Positions 9,113 to 18,083 are shown, counted from the stretch's first letter. The stretch: 64,000 nt of DNA from Hyphomicrobium sp. (GCA_030148425.1 JASBTM010000015.1:1-64000), one strand, 5' to 3'. The notes: a model not told the origin generated them from the sequence alone. Numbers and translations: made by a program.

Positions 9113-9772
9113 GTGACAGCGTCCGATCTCAGAAGCAAAATTGCCGAAAACGGTTACTCCTTCATTCCACGGCATCGCTTGGGCATCGGTACTGTCGAAG
9201 TCGCCAGCGATTTTGGCGATCCGTTGACGCCCTGGGAAGGAGGCCTTGTTCAAACCCTGGTGCCTCGCGAGGACGCTGCTCCAAATACCTATAGCGGGAA
9301 CTTCGGCTTGGGCAGCTTTCCGTTCCATACCGATCTTGCACACTGGCGCCGGCCCCCGCGCTATCTGTTGCTGCGATGCCAAGTGGGATATGACGACGTC
9401 CCCACGCTGCTGTTTGACGGTCGCGCGCTCATCGATGCCGTTTCCCGCGACACTCTCACACGGGCAATCTTCAAACCGCGGCGTCCACGCGACGGCACCC
9501 TTGCGCTGCTTCACCTTTTCGAATCTGCGGATGGCGCCGACCTATTACGGTGGGATGAAATATTCCTTCGGCCAGCAAGCAGAATTGGCGACGCGGCCGA
9601 CACGCAGATCCGCGATTGGCTCGCTAAGAGCGTCCCATTGTCGATCGCGCTCGCCCATCCTGGCGATACTCTGATCATCGACAACTGGCGCATGTTGCAC
9701 GCTCGGTCTCCGATCCCACCCGGGCGCGAGGATCGTTCAATACAAAGGGTATATTTGGGGGCACTTAAATGA
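9113..9772 (+). CDS. TauD/TfdA-like Fe(II)/2-oxoglutarate oxygenase
   Basis: A 219-aa protein with the metal-binding facial triad of the TauD family: H72 and D74 in FPFHTDLAH, and H196 in NWRMLHARS, followed by Arg 208 or 212 in DRSIQRVYLG, which would bind the 2-oxoglutarate carboxylate. Members hydroxylate or demethylate small substrates; this one is shorter than taurine dioxygenase (about 280 aa). It starts with GTG 12 bp after the first gene of the cassette. Its stop overlaps the start of the HEPN gene (ATGA), so the two are translationally coupled. An oxygenase coupled to a HEPN protein inside a defence island is unusual. The substrate is unknown. Confidence 0.75.
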   Translation: MTASDLRSKIAENGYSFIPRHRLGIGTVEVASDFGDPLTPWEGGLVQTLVPREDAAPNTYSGNFGLGSFPFHTDLAHWRRPPRYLLLRCQVGYDDVPTLLFDGRALIDAVSRDTLTRAIFKPRRPRDGTLALLHLFESADGADLLRWDEIFLRPASRIGDAADTQIRDWLAKSVPLSIALAHPGDTLIIDNWRMLHARSPIPPGREDRSIQRVYLGALK

Positions 9773-10722
9773 AGAAGACTATCGAGCCGGGCGCAACACC
9801 GGCAACATATCATCCAGAAGCGCTATACGCGAAGGCCGAGCGCTACATTCAAAACATGGATGACTATGACAGCGATGAATGGGAATACGCGCTCTGGTCT
9901 AGCTTCTCCCTGGAATTCCTCGCTCGCGCAGCTTTGGCGAATGTCAGCCCAGCGCTGCTAGCTGAGGCCGATAAAAACGGATCAAATCTCCTGTTCGCGT
10001 TGGGGTTCGCTCCCTTCGAAGAGAGGTTCTCACCAAGATCCATTCCAATCAGTGAGGTGTTCAAGCGCCTTTCAGGCATCCTGCCGGAATTTACCAAGGA
10101 GCATGAGAGCTTCGGGGTCGTACATACCGGCAAGCGCAATGCCGAACTCCACTCCGGCGAACTGGCATTCGACGGCGTCAAGGGGTCGACTTGGCAGCCA
10201 CGTTTTTATCAGACTTGTGCGATCCTCCTGACATCAATGGGAGTGACGCTCCCAGAGTTCGTAGGTGAAGACGAAGCGGAGGTTGCAAAAAAGCTTATCG
10301 ACGCAGCCGACGACGAAAGCGCGAAGGCCGTAAAGGGCGATGTAGAGGCGCACAAAAAGGTCTGGAACGCCAAGCTCGATGACGACCGCTCGACGCTACA
10401 AACCCAGGCCGCAGTGTGGGCCACCCGTCAGAACGGCCACCGAGTCGACTGCCCATCGTGCGGCTCGGCGGCTCTTGTCCTGGGGGAGCCAGTTTCTGCT
10501 CCAACACAGAAGCTCGACGACGACGAAATCATCGAAACCCAAGAGTATCTTCCGACCCACTTCGAATGCGTCGCATGCGGTCTCAAGATCGCCGGTCTCT
10601 CAAGACTCGCTGTCGTGGGTCTCAGCGATCGCTACAAGAAAACCCAGACCTACGACGCGGCAGAATATTATGCGCCTGCCGACGATTGGTCCAACTATGA
10701 AGACGACAATAACGAACGCTGA
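9769..10722 (+). CDS. HEPN-like protein with C-terminal zinc ribbon
   Basis: A 317-aa protein. The N-terminal helical region carries R123-N-A-E-L-H128, which fits the R-x4-6-H active-site motif of HEPN ribonucleases, embedded in KRNAELHSGE after a helix-rich stretch (SFSLEFLARAALANVSP). The C-terminal part has two CxxC knuckles, at C228/C231 and C267/C270, forming a probable zinc ribbon, then an acidic tail. Its start overlaps the oxygenase stop by 4 bp. A plausible reading is an RNA-cleaving effector whose activity or target is linked to the oxygenase. That is inference; the HEPN call rests on the motif alone. Confidence 0.6.
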   Translation: MKKTIEPGATPATYHPEALYAKAERYIQNMDDYDSDEWEYALWSSFSLEFLARAALANVSPALLAEADKNGSNLLFALGFAPFEERFSPRSIPISEVFKRLSGILPEFTKEHESFGVVHTGKRNAELHSGELAFDGVKGSTWQPRFYQTCAILLTSMGVTLPEFVGEDEAEVAKKLIDAADDESAKAVKGDVEAHKKVWNAKLDDDRSTLQTQAAVWATRQNGHRVDCPSCGSAALVLGEPVSAPTQKLDDDEIIETQEYLPTHFECVACGLKIAGLSRLAVVGLSDRYKKTQTYDAAEYYAPADDWSNYEDDNNER

Positions 10723-10940
10723 TCGACAGCATCGCAAACACGTCCACGCGCGGCCATCGGCCGGGAAGCGATCGCAGCCGTCACCCGGTTCCTGTTCCTA
10801 ACGAAACGAGGCTTTGACCTGCACCTGCCGCCAGGTCTTCGCCTGTAAACTGCCTCCGCACGTCCGCGACTTCGTCGGTTACACCTTTGATCCCGAAATC
10901 CTCGACCTGTCTCGTCCCGATCCCGACTACGCGCTGTTCG

Positions 10941-11822
10941 TCAACTCTCCCAAAATTCCTTGAGCGCTGCCGTGAAGTCATCGAAGCTAGCCGTCGACCA
11001 GCAGACCGAGGAACCATCCCTTACGAGCCAATGGAGTTGGCTCGCGGTCGTCAACTTCGTCCGATCCGCGTTCACGACCCAATTGAAGCACTCGACGAAC
11101 ATATCCTGATAGCTGCCCACGAATTTGTCGTTCGGCACATTCGAAAGCATCCCCTCGATGAAGTATGAGGGCGCGATCTTGTCGGCGAGCAACCCCTTGC
11201 CGATCATCGTGTTGCGCATGTTCTTGAAGATCCGGACCACACGCTTGAAGTTCTGGTTCGTGGCCTGATGCTTTGCGGTGCAGTTGTCCGAGTGTTGCTT
11301 CGGAAAATTCTCGATCCGTGATCCGTTCACGTAAAACGCTACCCCGGAATGGTAGCCGTGAACGCCGGATTGATAGGAATAGTAACGCCGGAATTGCTGG
11401 CAGATGAGTATGTCCGCGTTGCGGCGACCATTATTTCCCGGAACATGCAGCGCCTTTCCGCCCGCAACGACACCGTTGTACAGTTGATTGATGTACCTCT
11501 CGGCATCGCCTTTGAACTCGTTATAACCGTATGCGGCATTTGCTGAAAAGACGCCCTTGAAGGCATCCTGTTCGGCTTGGCTCATCGCGGAAATATCGTA
11601 GTAGAACGCGCCATTGTGGCAGAGGACGACGTCCACGTCGCTGTCCGCCCACACGTTCGTATCGTTGCCGTAAGAGCCCTGCAGGTGAACTTCTATGTCC
11701 TTCACCGGATAGAAGGCCGACCCGTCGAGAAGATTCCCCCTAATTGAATTATAGGTGTCCGTGAACTGGCCCGTCTTGCCTTGCTGAGACCACGTCTCGA
11801 GTTGCGCTTCCGCGATCGCCAT
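10941..11822 (-). CDS. CBASS CD-NTase (cGAS/DncV-like nucleotidyltransferase)
   Basis: The second gene of a CBASS operon. It makes a cyclic oligonucleotide alarm signal on phage infection. The 293-aa protein has the nucleotidyltransferase core: G49-S50 and the metal-binding D62-V-D64 in SYGNDTNVWADSDVDVV, with a third acidic residue in RNADILICQQF. The ATG at 11822 has GGGGGGAATT before it. It begins 12 bp after the phospholipase gene and is certainly co-transcribed with it. No Cap2/Cap3, HORMA or TRIP13 genes are nearby, so this is a type I (two-gene) CBASS. I cannot assign the CD-NTase clade or the product nucleotide by eye. Confidence 0.88.
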   Translation of the reverse strand: MAIAEAQLETWSQQGKTGQFTDTYNSIRGNLLDGSAFYPVKDIEVHLQGSYGNDTNVWADSDVDVVLCHNGAFYYDISAMSQAEQDAFKGVFSANAAYGYNEFKGDAERYINQLYNGVVAGGKALHVPGNNGRRNADILICQQFRRYYSYQSGVHGYHSGVAFYVNGSRIENFPKQHSDNCTAKHQATNQNFKRVVRIFKNMRNTMIGKGLLADKIAPSYFIEGMLSNVPNDKFVGSYQDMFVECFNWVVNADRTKLTTASQLHWLVRDGSSVCWSTASFDDFTAALKEFWES

Positions 11823-11834
11823 AATTCCCCCCGT

Positions 11835-12776
11835 TTAAGCCAAATACGACTTCAGTTCCTCCTCCGCCTCGCGCGCGCAATCGCGCCCGCGCTGCCACAG
11901 CAAGCCAAGCTTTTCCAAATCGACTTCCAACATGTCCGTCGCCATCTCTGGCTGGGTATATCGGGCGTGAACCCGAACCGTCGCAACATCTCGAAACATC
12001 ACGCGCCGCAACTGATCCATCGACTGGGCGCTGATCTCCATCGTCTTTTGAAGGAAGACCATCGTCGGCAGCTTGCTTGCCCATTTTCGAACGCTCCAGG
12101 TCGGAAGCTTCGGTGACGGATATTCGCCAACGCCGATGCTCACCACGCGAACATCGCTCCTCGCGATCCCCAACGATTCAATCGCGTCAACGATTGCGTA
12201 GAGCGTAGGATTGTTCGCGACAAAACCGCCGTCCCGGACCTCGATCCTCTCACCTGCGGAGGTAGTTACAAATTTCTTCTCGAAGAATGGATACGCCGAG
12301 CACGACCCGATCACCGCGTCGGCGATCGTACAACCAAAGCCGGGCTCAAACGTCGCCTTGCCACGAAAAGCCTGACGCCGGTTCGTCTTGAAGATGATGG
12401 GACGCTCCTCCTTCCATCTCGTGCCAACAATGCCGATGTCCGTCTTGAAGGCGTCGAAACGCAGCTCCCGGAAAACATCTGCTGCGAGCGCATCGAGTGC
12501 CGCGGTCTTTTGGCTCGGGCGCCAAGCCGACATGACGGTCACCACATGCTTGCGGTAGAGCGCCTCAATTTCGTCCACCGATTTCCCAAGGCCTAGTAGC
12601 GCGGCGATGATGGAGCCAGTCGAAGTCCCGTAGATCAGGTCGAATTTCTCGCACAATCTACAACCCGCGAGCGCTTCAATCTCCTTCAGCGCGCCCAGTG
12701 TGTAGAAGCCCTTTGCGCCTCCGCCATCTAAGCTGAGCACCCGGAAAGTTTCTTTCTCGGTTGAAACGTCGCCCAC
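11835..12776 (-). CDS. capV: CBASS patatin-like phospholipase effector
   Basis: A 313-aa patatin-fold phospholipase that degrades membrane lipids when activated by the cyclic nucleotide made by the next gene, killing the infected cell. Motifs: oxyanion hole DGGGAKG near residue 18, nucleophile elbow GTSTG near 51, and the catalytic-dyad Asp in VRDGGFVANNP. It probably starts with GTG at 12776 and leads the operon, with the CD-NTase 12 bp behind. It is divergent from the ICE gene at 13054; about 270 bp between them holds both promoters and several hairpins. Confidence 0.88.
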   Translation of the reverse strand: MGDVSTEKETFRVLSLDGGGAKGFYTLGALKEIEALAGCRLCEKFDLIYGTSTGSIIAALLGLGKSVDEIEALYRKHVVTVMSAWRPSQKTAALDALAADVFRELRFDAFKTDIGIVGTRWKEERPIIFKTNRRQAFRGKATFEPGFGCTIADAVIGSCSAYPFFEKKFVTTSAGERIEVRDGGFVANNPTLYAIVDAIESLGIARSDVRVVSIGVGEYPSPKLPTWSVRKWASKLPTMVFLQKTMEISAQSMDQLRRVMFRDVATVRVHARYTQPEMATDMLEVDLEKLGLLWQRGRDCAREAEEELKSYLA

Positions 12777-12997
12777 CTGTTTTCCTTTGCGATCGCACTA
12801 ACTCTTCCAATACACGATTCTTCACTATCCGACTTGCTCGACATGAAACGTGCCCAGAGTAGGCATCTCTACTCCGGACTAGACCTTGAGGGGAAAGCCT
12901 TCCCCTGCGCCCGAGCCCGCTGGTCTCGACCGACCCCTTCTGCGGGGCGGCTGCCCCGCAACGCCCTGCTGAGAGTGAGAGAGTGGACTGATTTCCG

Positions 12998-13039
12998 TGA
13001 CGGGTTGAGGACTGGAGAAGAGGTCTCCGGCGCCCGTCA
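12998..13039 (+). ncRNA. Structured leader, family A copy 1
   Basis: Directly upstream of the DUF932 gene. An outer stem TGACGGG/CCCGTCA encloses an inner stem CTGGAG/CTCCGG; the Shine-Dalgarno GGAG follows the outer stem immediately. The architecture and the GACGGGTT start recur upstream of three further genes in this element (14.4, 18.1 and 18.7 kb). Confidence 0.5.
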
Positions 13040-13053
13040 TGGAGATTGTTCCC

Positions 13054-14250
13054 ATGTCCCAAGATTCAGTCCTCGACGCCCGCCGCGACACAAACGGCGG
13101 TTACAAGGTCGATGTCAGCCGGGGGGAGTGGATCGGCCGCGTCTCGTCGGAATGGTTCTCGCGTCCGGCCGACGAGCGCTATCTCTCCCTGTCGGAACTG
13201 GCCCACACGGTTCGCGACCGCACCGAACGAAGCCGGACGCGGGTGGTGGAAAGCGCGCTCATCCACGTCGAGGCGAACCGCAACGATTCGGAGCGGCTGG
13301 CGCTGATCCTGCCAGGCACCGATGCGTCAATCGCGCCGACGCACTGGTCCTTCGGCCAGCTCGCCAGCCTGGTCGGCGCACCAGCCGCCTATTTGCGACA
13401 GCTCCCGGCCGCGCTCGCCGCCATCAACCTGCAATACGGCCTGACCTCCAGTCGGGCCGAGCAGATCAAGACGCTGGAAACCGATACTGGCCGCGTCGAA
13501 CTGCGCGCCGTCACCGGCCCGGATTACGGCCGGATCTTCGACCACGAACTGGTCGAGGCGGTGCAGCGTATCGCGGGCAATGGCACGGGCGACACCCGCT
13601 GGAAGGTGCCGGGCGTGCTCGATTGGTCGACCGGCATCTACAATCCGCGGGTCGACATCACCAAGGATACGACCACGCTCTATGCCTCCGACCGCGACGT
13701 CTTCCTGTTCCTGGTCGACGACCTGAATCCGATCGAAGCTGGCCGCCTGCCTGACGGCTCGCCGGATCTCTATTTCCGCGGATTCTATTGTTGGAATTCC
13801 GAGGTTGGCGCCAAGACGCTCGGCATGGCGAGCTTCTATCTCCGGGCGGTCTGCCAGAATCGCAATTTGTGGGGCGTGGAGGATTTCGAGGAAATCACCA
13901 TCCGCCACTCCAAATATGCCGCCAACCGCTTCGCGCACGAGGCGGCCCCGGCGCTGCTGAACTTCGCGAATTCCTCACCCCTGCCGTTCGTCAACGGCAT
14001 CAGGGCCGCCCGCGAGCGGATCGTCGCCAGGACCGACGAAGACCGCACCGACTTCCTGCGTCGGCGCGGCTTCTCCAAGGCCGAGACTGGCAAGATCATC
14101 GACAGAGTGCTGGCCGAGGAAGGCCGCCCTCCGGAGTCCATCTTCGATTTCGTGCAGGGCATCACCGCCGTCGCGCGCGACAAGCCCCATCAGGACGCCC
14201 GCCTCGACATGGAGGGCAAGGCGAAGAAGCTGCTCGATCGAGCCGCCTGA
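13054..14250 (+). CDS. DUF932 family protein
   Basis: A 398-aa member of the DUF932 (phage/plasmid-like) family, common on rhizobial ICEs and plasmids; its biochemical role is unknown. Recognisable blocks include LRAVTGPDYGRIFDHELVE, the aromatic motif RGFYCWNSEVGAKTLG, CQNRNLWG, and a C-terminal helical part with FLRRRGFSKAETGKII. I placed the start at the ATG at 13054, which has GGAG at a suitable distance; an in-frame ATG at 13039 would put that Shine-Dalgarno inside the gene. It is the first gene of the rightward ICE backbone and has a structured leader. Confidence 0.8.
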   Translation: MSQDSVLDARRDTNGGYKVDVSRGEWIGRVSSEWFSRPADERYLSLSELAHTVRDRTERSRTRVVESALIHVEANRNDSERLALILPGTDASIAPTHWSFGQLASLVGAPAAYLRQLPAALAAINLQYGLTSSRAEQIKTLETDTGRVELRAVTGPDYGRIFDHELVEAVQRIAGNGTGDTRWKVPGVLDWSTGIYNPRVDITKDTTTLYASDRDVFLFLVDDLNPIEAGRLPDGSPDLYFRGFYCWNSEVGAKTLGMASFYLRAVCQNRNLWGVEDFEEITIRHSKYAANRFAHEAAPALLNFANSSPLPFVNGIRAARERIVARTDEDRTDFLRRRGFSKAETGKIIDRVLAEEGRPPESIFDFVQGITAVARDKPHQDARLDMEGKAKKLLDRAA

Positions 14251-14366
14251 TTTCCGCGAAGCCGGGGATGCGGTTTTCCGTATCTCCGGCTTTGCGCTTC
14301 CGTGCCTTTCTGGTTCGCCGGTCCGTTGCGCTGCCCCCTTTAGAGGAAGAGGGCGGCGCTTCGCTT

Positions 14367-14413
14367 CGTGACGGGTTGGAGGTTGAGAGAGAGTCTCTCG
14401 GCCGCCCGTCGCG
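14367..14413 (+). ncRNA. Structured leader, family A copy 2
   Basis: Outer stem CGTGACGGG with CCCGTCGCG (9 bp, one wobble) around an inner stem GAGAGA/TCTCTC (8 bp with wobbles). Compared with copy 1, the inner stem has a different sequence but keeps pairing. GGAG follows at once and the ParB-like gene starts 13 bp later. Confidence 0.5.
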
Positions 14414-14425
14414 GAGTAAATCCCG

Positions 14426-16570
14426 ATGGCTACTGCCGTTCAGAAGATCATCCTGTCGTCCTCGCGCGACATCCCCTTCAACAAGCTGGTGCTCAGCCAG
14501 TCCAACGTCCGGCGCGTGAAGGCCGGCGTCTCGATCGAGGACCTTGCGGCCTCGATCGCTCGTCGCGGCCTGATCCAGAGTCTCAGCGTCTTTCCCGTCG
14601 TTGACGCCGAGGGCGTGGAGACCGGCATGTTCGAGGTGCCCGCCGGCGGTCGCCGCTTCCGGGCGCTCGAACTGCTGGTGAAGCAGAAGCGTCTCGCCAA
14701 GATCGCTCCAGTGCCCTGCGTGGTCCGTGATCGCGATGGCGCCATCCTCCCCGAAGAGGTGTCGCTGGCCGAGAATATCGAGCGCGCGCCGCTCCATCCG
14801 CTCGATCAGTTCCGCGCCTTCCACGACATGCTGACCAAAGGCATGACCGAGGAGGAGATCGCTGCGGCTTTCTTCGTCCCCGTCAACGTGGTCAAGCAGC
14901 GGCTGCGCCTCGCAGCCGTCTCGCCCGTCCTCCACGAGGTCTATGCCGACGACGGCATGACGCTGGAGCAGCTCATGGCCTTCACCGTCTCCGAAGACCA
15001 CGAGCGTCAGACCCAGGTCTGGGACGCGATCAAGGACGCCTGGTCGAAGGAGCCCTATCAGATCCGGCGCATGCTGACCGAGACCACGGTGCGCGCCTCC
15101 GACAAGCGTGCCGTCTTCCTCGGCCTCGAAGCCTATGAGGCGGCTGGCGGCATCGTCATGCGCGACCTGTTCCAGGCCGACGATGGCGGCTGGCTGCAGG
15201 ACGTCGGGCTTCTCGATCGCCTCGTCGCCGAGAAGCTGAAGGCCGAGGCTGAGGTGATCGCCGCCGAGGGTTGGAAGTGGATCGAGGTCGCGGTCAGTTT
15301 CCCCTACGACGCCGTGCGCGGTCTGCAGGAAATCTCCGGCACGCCGATCGATCTATCGGCGGAGGAACAGGCGACCATCGAGGCGCTCACCGCCGAGCAG
15401 GCCAGGCTCGAAGCGGAATATCAGGACGCCGACGAACTGCCCGATGAGGTCGACGAGCGCATGGGCGAGATCGAGACGGCTCTGGCCGCGTTCGACGATC
15501 GCCCCGAGCACTTCGATCCGGCCGACATCGCCATCGCCGGCGTCTTTGTCAGCATCGACGCCGACGGATCGCTTTCGGTCGATCGCGGCTTCGTCCGGCC
15601 CGAGGATGTGCCTCAGGTCCGGACCGATGGTGAGGAAGGATCGGAGACCGATACCGAATCCGCCGGCACCGCGAGCCCCTCGGTGCAACGCGCTGTCATC
15701 ACTATCGGCGGCCGGCCTGTCGAACCGGAGGAGGACGATGATGACGACAGCATCAAACCGTTGCCCGAACGCCTCGTCGTCGAGCTGACCGCCTACCGCA
15801 CCCTCGCGCTGCGCAACGCGGTGGCTGAAAACCCGCACATCGCCATGACGGCGCTTCTCCACAAACTCGTCTCGGACAACTTCATGACCCGCATGTACAC
15901 GGGCGCTATGGAGGCCGGGGTGAAGCACATCTTCTTCCCCGTTCAGGACGAGGCGCTGAAGGACAGCCCCTCCGCGCGGGCCGTGCAGGAGCGTCACGAC
16001 GCCTGGGCCACTGACATCCCGAAGGACGACGACGCCCTGTGGGATTGGCTCGCCGGTCTCGACGATGCCAGCCGTATGGCGCTGCTGGCACATTGCGTCA
16101 GCTATGGGGTCAACGCGCTCTATGAGCGGCCGAACCCGCACAGCGCTGGCGGCGTGTCGCAGCACACGCTCGACATGAGGCTCGCGCAGGCCGACCGGCT
16201 GACGCGGACGACCGGGCTCGACATAGTGGAGGCTGGTTGGCGCCCGACCTTCGGCAACTACCTCAACCGTGTCACCAAGCCGCGCATCCTCCAAGCCGTC
16301 CGCGAAGGCGCCGGCGAGCGAGCGGCCGAGCTTATCGGTCATCTGAAAAAGGGCGACATGGCCAAGGAGGCCGAGCGTCTCCTGGCCGATAGCGGTTGGC
16401 TGCCTGAGCCGCTTCGGCTTGCTGGCGTTGACGGCGATTCTGCAGCGGGCGCGGACGGCGGCAGCGAAGCCGAGGGGGCCGAGCTGCCCGACTTCCTCAG
16501 CGCCGACGACGACTCGGAATCGCCGGCCGATGGCGAGGATGACGACCGTCACCTCGTAGCCGCCGAATGA
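14426..16570 (+). CDS. ParB/Srx-domain protein, ICE-type (long form)
   Basis: A 714-aa protein whose N-terminal 200 residues form a ParB/sulfiredoxin-fold nuclease-like domain: NVRRVKAGVSIEDLAASI, the PAGGRRFRAL box, SLAENIERAPLHPLDQ, and a KorB-like HTH (TEEEIAAAFFVPVNVVKQRL). The remainder is specific to this mobile-element family and includes acidic low-complexity stretches (EPEEDDDDDS; the C-terminal acidic tail). It may act in ICE stabilisation or as a regulator; classical partition is less likely because a separate ParA block lies at 37.5 kb. A structured leader precedes it, and the frame is continuous to the stop at 16570. Confidence 0.8.
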   Translation: MATAVQKIILSSSRDIPFNKLVLSQSNVRRVKAGVSIEDLAASIARRGLIQSLSVFPVVDAEGVETGMFEVPAGGRRFRALELLVKQKRLAKIAPVPCVVRDRDGAILPEEVSLAENIERAPLHPLDQFRAFHDMLTKGMTEEEIAAAFFVPVNVVKQRLRLAAVSPVLHEVYADDGMTLEQLMAFTVSEDHERQTQVWDAIKDAWSKEPYQIRRMLTETTVRASDKRAVFLGLEAYEAAGGIVMRDLFQADDGGWLQDVGLLDRLVAEKLKAEAEVIAAEGWKWIEVAVSFPYDAVRGLQEISGTPIDLSAEEQATIEALTAEQARLEAEYQDADELPDEVDERMGEIETALAAFDDRPEHFDPADIAIAGVFVSIDADGSLSVDRGFVRPEDVPQVRTDGEEGSETDTESAGTASPSVQRAVITIGGRPVEPEEDDDDDSIKPLPERLVVELTAYRTLALRNAVAENPHIAMTALLHKLVSDNFMTRMYTGAMEAGVKHIFFPVQDEALKDSPSARAVQERHDAWATDIPKDDDALWDWLAGLDDASRMALLAHCVSYGVNALYERPNPHSAGGVSQHTLDMRLAQADRLTRTTGLDIVEAGWRPTFGNYLNRVTKPRILQAVREGAGERAAELIGHLKKGDMAKEAERLLADSGWLPEPLRLAGVDGDSAAGADGGSEAEGAELPDFLSADDDSESPADGEDDDRHLVAAE

Positions 16571-16630
16571 GTGGCTCGCGGGGCGGCTTCGGCCGCTCCG
16601 CACCTCTCCCCCAATCGAAGGAGCGTTCAC

Positions 16631-16852
16631 ATGGTGCAATTCAGCCCCGCGCCGATCCGGCGTGTCGTCTTCCAGTATTTCGTGCCGGTCCACGTCGAGG
16701 TCGAGGATGGCCTCGTTTCCCGCGTGACCGTCATCGACGAGACGCCTGTCCGCAACCCCACCGTGGCCGACCGCGATCCCGAATACCTCACCCAGGCCGC
16801 GGCGGCTGCCGACGACGGCCAATCGTGGCCGTCATGGCAATTCGGCTACTAG
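16631..16852 (+). CDS. Small conserved ICE protein, 73 aa
   Basis: A 73-aa protein of unknown function (PIRRVVFQYFVPVHVEVEDG, C-terminus SWPSWQFGY). AAGGAG precedes the ATG at 16631. A 10-bp hairpin with a short loop (about 16587-16610) lies between it and the ParB-like gene. A terminator follows it. Confidence 0.65.
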   Translation: MVQFSPAPIRRVVFQYFVPVHVEVEDGLVSRVTVIDETPVRNPTVADRDPEYLTQAAAAADDGQSWPSWQFGY

Positions 16853-16881
16853 CCCCTCTCAACCACGATCCCGATCCACCC

Positions 16882-16908
16882 GAGCCCGGCCCAGCGTCGG
16901 GCTCTTTT
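16882..16908 (+). terminator. Intrinsic terminator
   Basis: Stem GAGCCCG/CGGGCTC with a 9-nt loop followed by CTTTT. It ends the ParB-like/small-protein unit. Confidence 0.75.
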
Positions 16909-16925
16909 CGTTTCAGGAGCCCGAC

Positions 16926-17327
16926 ATGCCCGATTTTCTCACCCGCTTCTCCTGCCTGCTCGACGTCGGCTCAGTCGCCAATGTCGCGCGGGCCTTCGAC
17001 ATCTACACCGCGCTGATGGCCGAGAACGGTCGCGAGGATCCGCCCGCCGAGCCGTTCCTGCTCTCGCTGACGCCCGAGCATGGCGCCACGCGACTTTGGC
17101 TTCGCGACCCCGGGACCGCCGATCCGCAGTTGCTGATCACCTTCGTCACCCGCTGCGCGGAGACGTTCGGGCTCACCGGCACCTGGGGCTTTCAGTGGGC
17201 CGGCGTCGCCTCGGAACCTGTCGTCGACGGTTTCTCCGGCGGCGCCCATCTGCTCGATCTCTCCACAGGCCACACGATCGAATGGATGAGCACGGGCCGC
17301 TGGCTCGCCGAAAGAGGTGCGCGATGA
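16926..17327 (+). CDS. Conserved ICE protein, 133 aa
   Basis: A 133-aa soluble protein, function not recognised. It reads as well-behaved coding sequence (FLLSLTPEHGATRLWLRDPG; HTIEWMSTGRWL). CAGGAG precedes the ATG. Its stop overlaps the start of the next gene (ATGA), indicating coupled translation. Confidence 0.65.
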   Translation: MPDFLTRFSCLLDVGSVANVARAFDIYTALMAENGREDPPAEPFLLSLTPEHGATRLWLRDPGTADPQLLITFVTRCAETFGLTGTWGFQWAGVASEPVVDGFSGGAHLLDLSTGHTIEWMSTGRWLAERGAR

Positions 17328-17557
17328 TCCCCGACCATGCGCGAGCCAATTTCCAAACCCTGCTGCGCGCCGCGGAAAGCGGCGATCTGGCGCTGATGGA
17401 ATGCACGGACGCCGCGACCGGCGAGCCGCGCTATGTCATCTGTGCGGTCGGCCGTGACGGTGGCGACTATATGTTCACGCCGTTCGGCCATCTGGCAGAT
17501 GGCAATCCTTACGACGCCTACCTTCCGCCCAATACGGGTGGCGAAATAGCTGCCTGA
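17324..17557 (+). CDS. Small ICE protein, 77 aa (DUF6117-like)
   Basis: A 77-aa protein, MIPDHARANFQTLLRAA at the N-terminus and ending in FTPFGHLADGNPYDAYLPP. It is reminiscent of the DUF6117 family of small rhizobial mobile-element proteins; that name is from memory and uncertain. It overlaps the preceding gene by 4 bp and faces a convergent broken gene that ends 3 bp downstream. Confidence 0.6.
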   Translation: MIPDHARANFQTLLRAAESGDLALMECTDAATGEPRYVICAVGRDGGDYMFTPFGHLADGNPYDAYLPPNTGGEIAA

Positions 17558-17560
17558 ATT

Positions 17561-17919
17561 CTACCAGACGGCCACTTCCCATTGACCGTTGACGCGCGCG
17601 AAGCCGACCGGTCGGTTCTGGGGCGTGGCGTTCGCCCGGGTCACATCCATCGTGAGCTGCGTCATGCACGTCACGCCGGGTCCAACACCGCCCGGCGAGC
17701 AATCACCGAGCTTGAGTGTCGCATTTGCGAGCGACGTCCCCGTGAAGGGGCGATGGCGGCGGACGGCTGCGATGGCCTCTTCTTCCGTCGGCTGAGCCAC
17801 GCCCGCGACCGCAGCGGCCGATGCGTCGCCCGGTGCGATCACCGGGCGGAGCGCAAAGCCCGCCCCGAAGCCCACAACGAGGCAGCCCGCGGCACGATGC
17901 CGATCACACTTCCCTTCAT
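17561..17919 (-). pseudogene. Frameshifted membrane-anchored small protein
   Basis: A ribosome site AAGGAG precedes an ATG at 17919 that opens MKGSVIGIV, the start of a signal anchor. Its continuation, GCLVVGFGAGFALRPVIAPG, lies in another frame, so about two extra bases near 17888-17892 break the gene. The downstream part (to the stop at 17561) is a plausible periplasmic domain with a Cys pair (LGDCSPGGVGPGVTCMTQL). Either a recent mutation or a sequence error. Function unknown. Confidence 0.5.
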
Positions 17920-18083
17920 CACCGTCTCCTTCCGGAACCTCACTTGGTCGGGCGGACATGCGTCCCCGATCGCCAGGGTCGCCGTCCGCCATGTGTTAGA
18001 TGAAGGAGTGTAGTGGCGCGCGGCCCGCTTCGGAAGGCCGCGCGATCAGGCGTTCATGCGGCGCGTCAGAGCGAGAGGTTTGC

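Noticed and set aside
10815..10963. Short plus-strand frame reading FACKLPPHVRDFVGYTFDPE and ending SPKIP, in the gap after the HEPN gene
   Set aside because: Amino-acid make-up is protein-like, but there is no start, a stop lies shortly upstream, and its end is antisense to the last codons of the CD-NTase. It may be a scrap of a lost gene; too weak to annotate.
14426..16570. ParB as partner of the ParA at 37.5 kb
   Set aside because: It is three times the usual length and 21 kb away; an RHH protein overlapping parA is the better partner.
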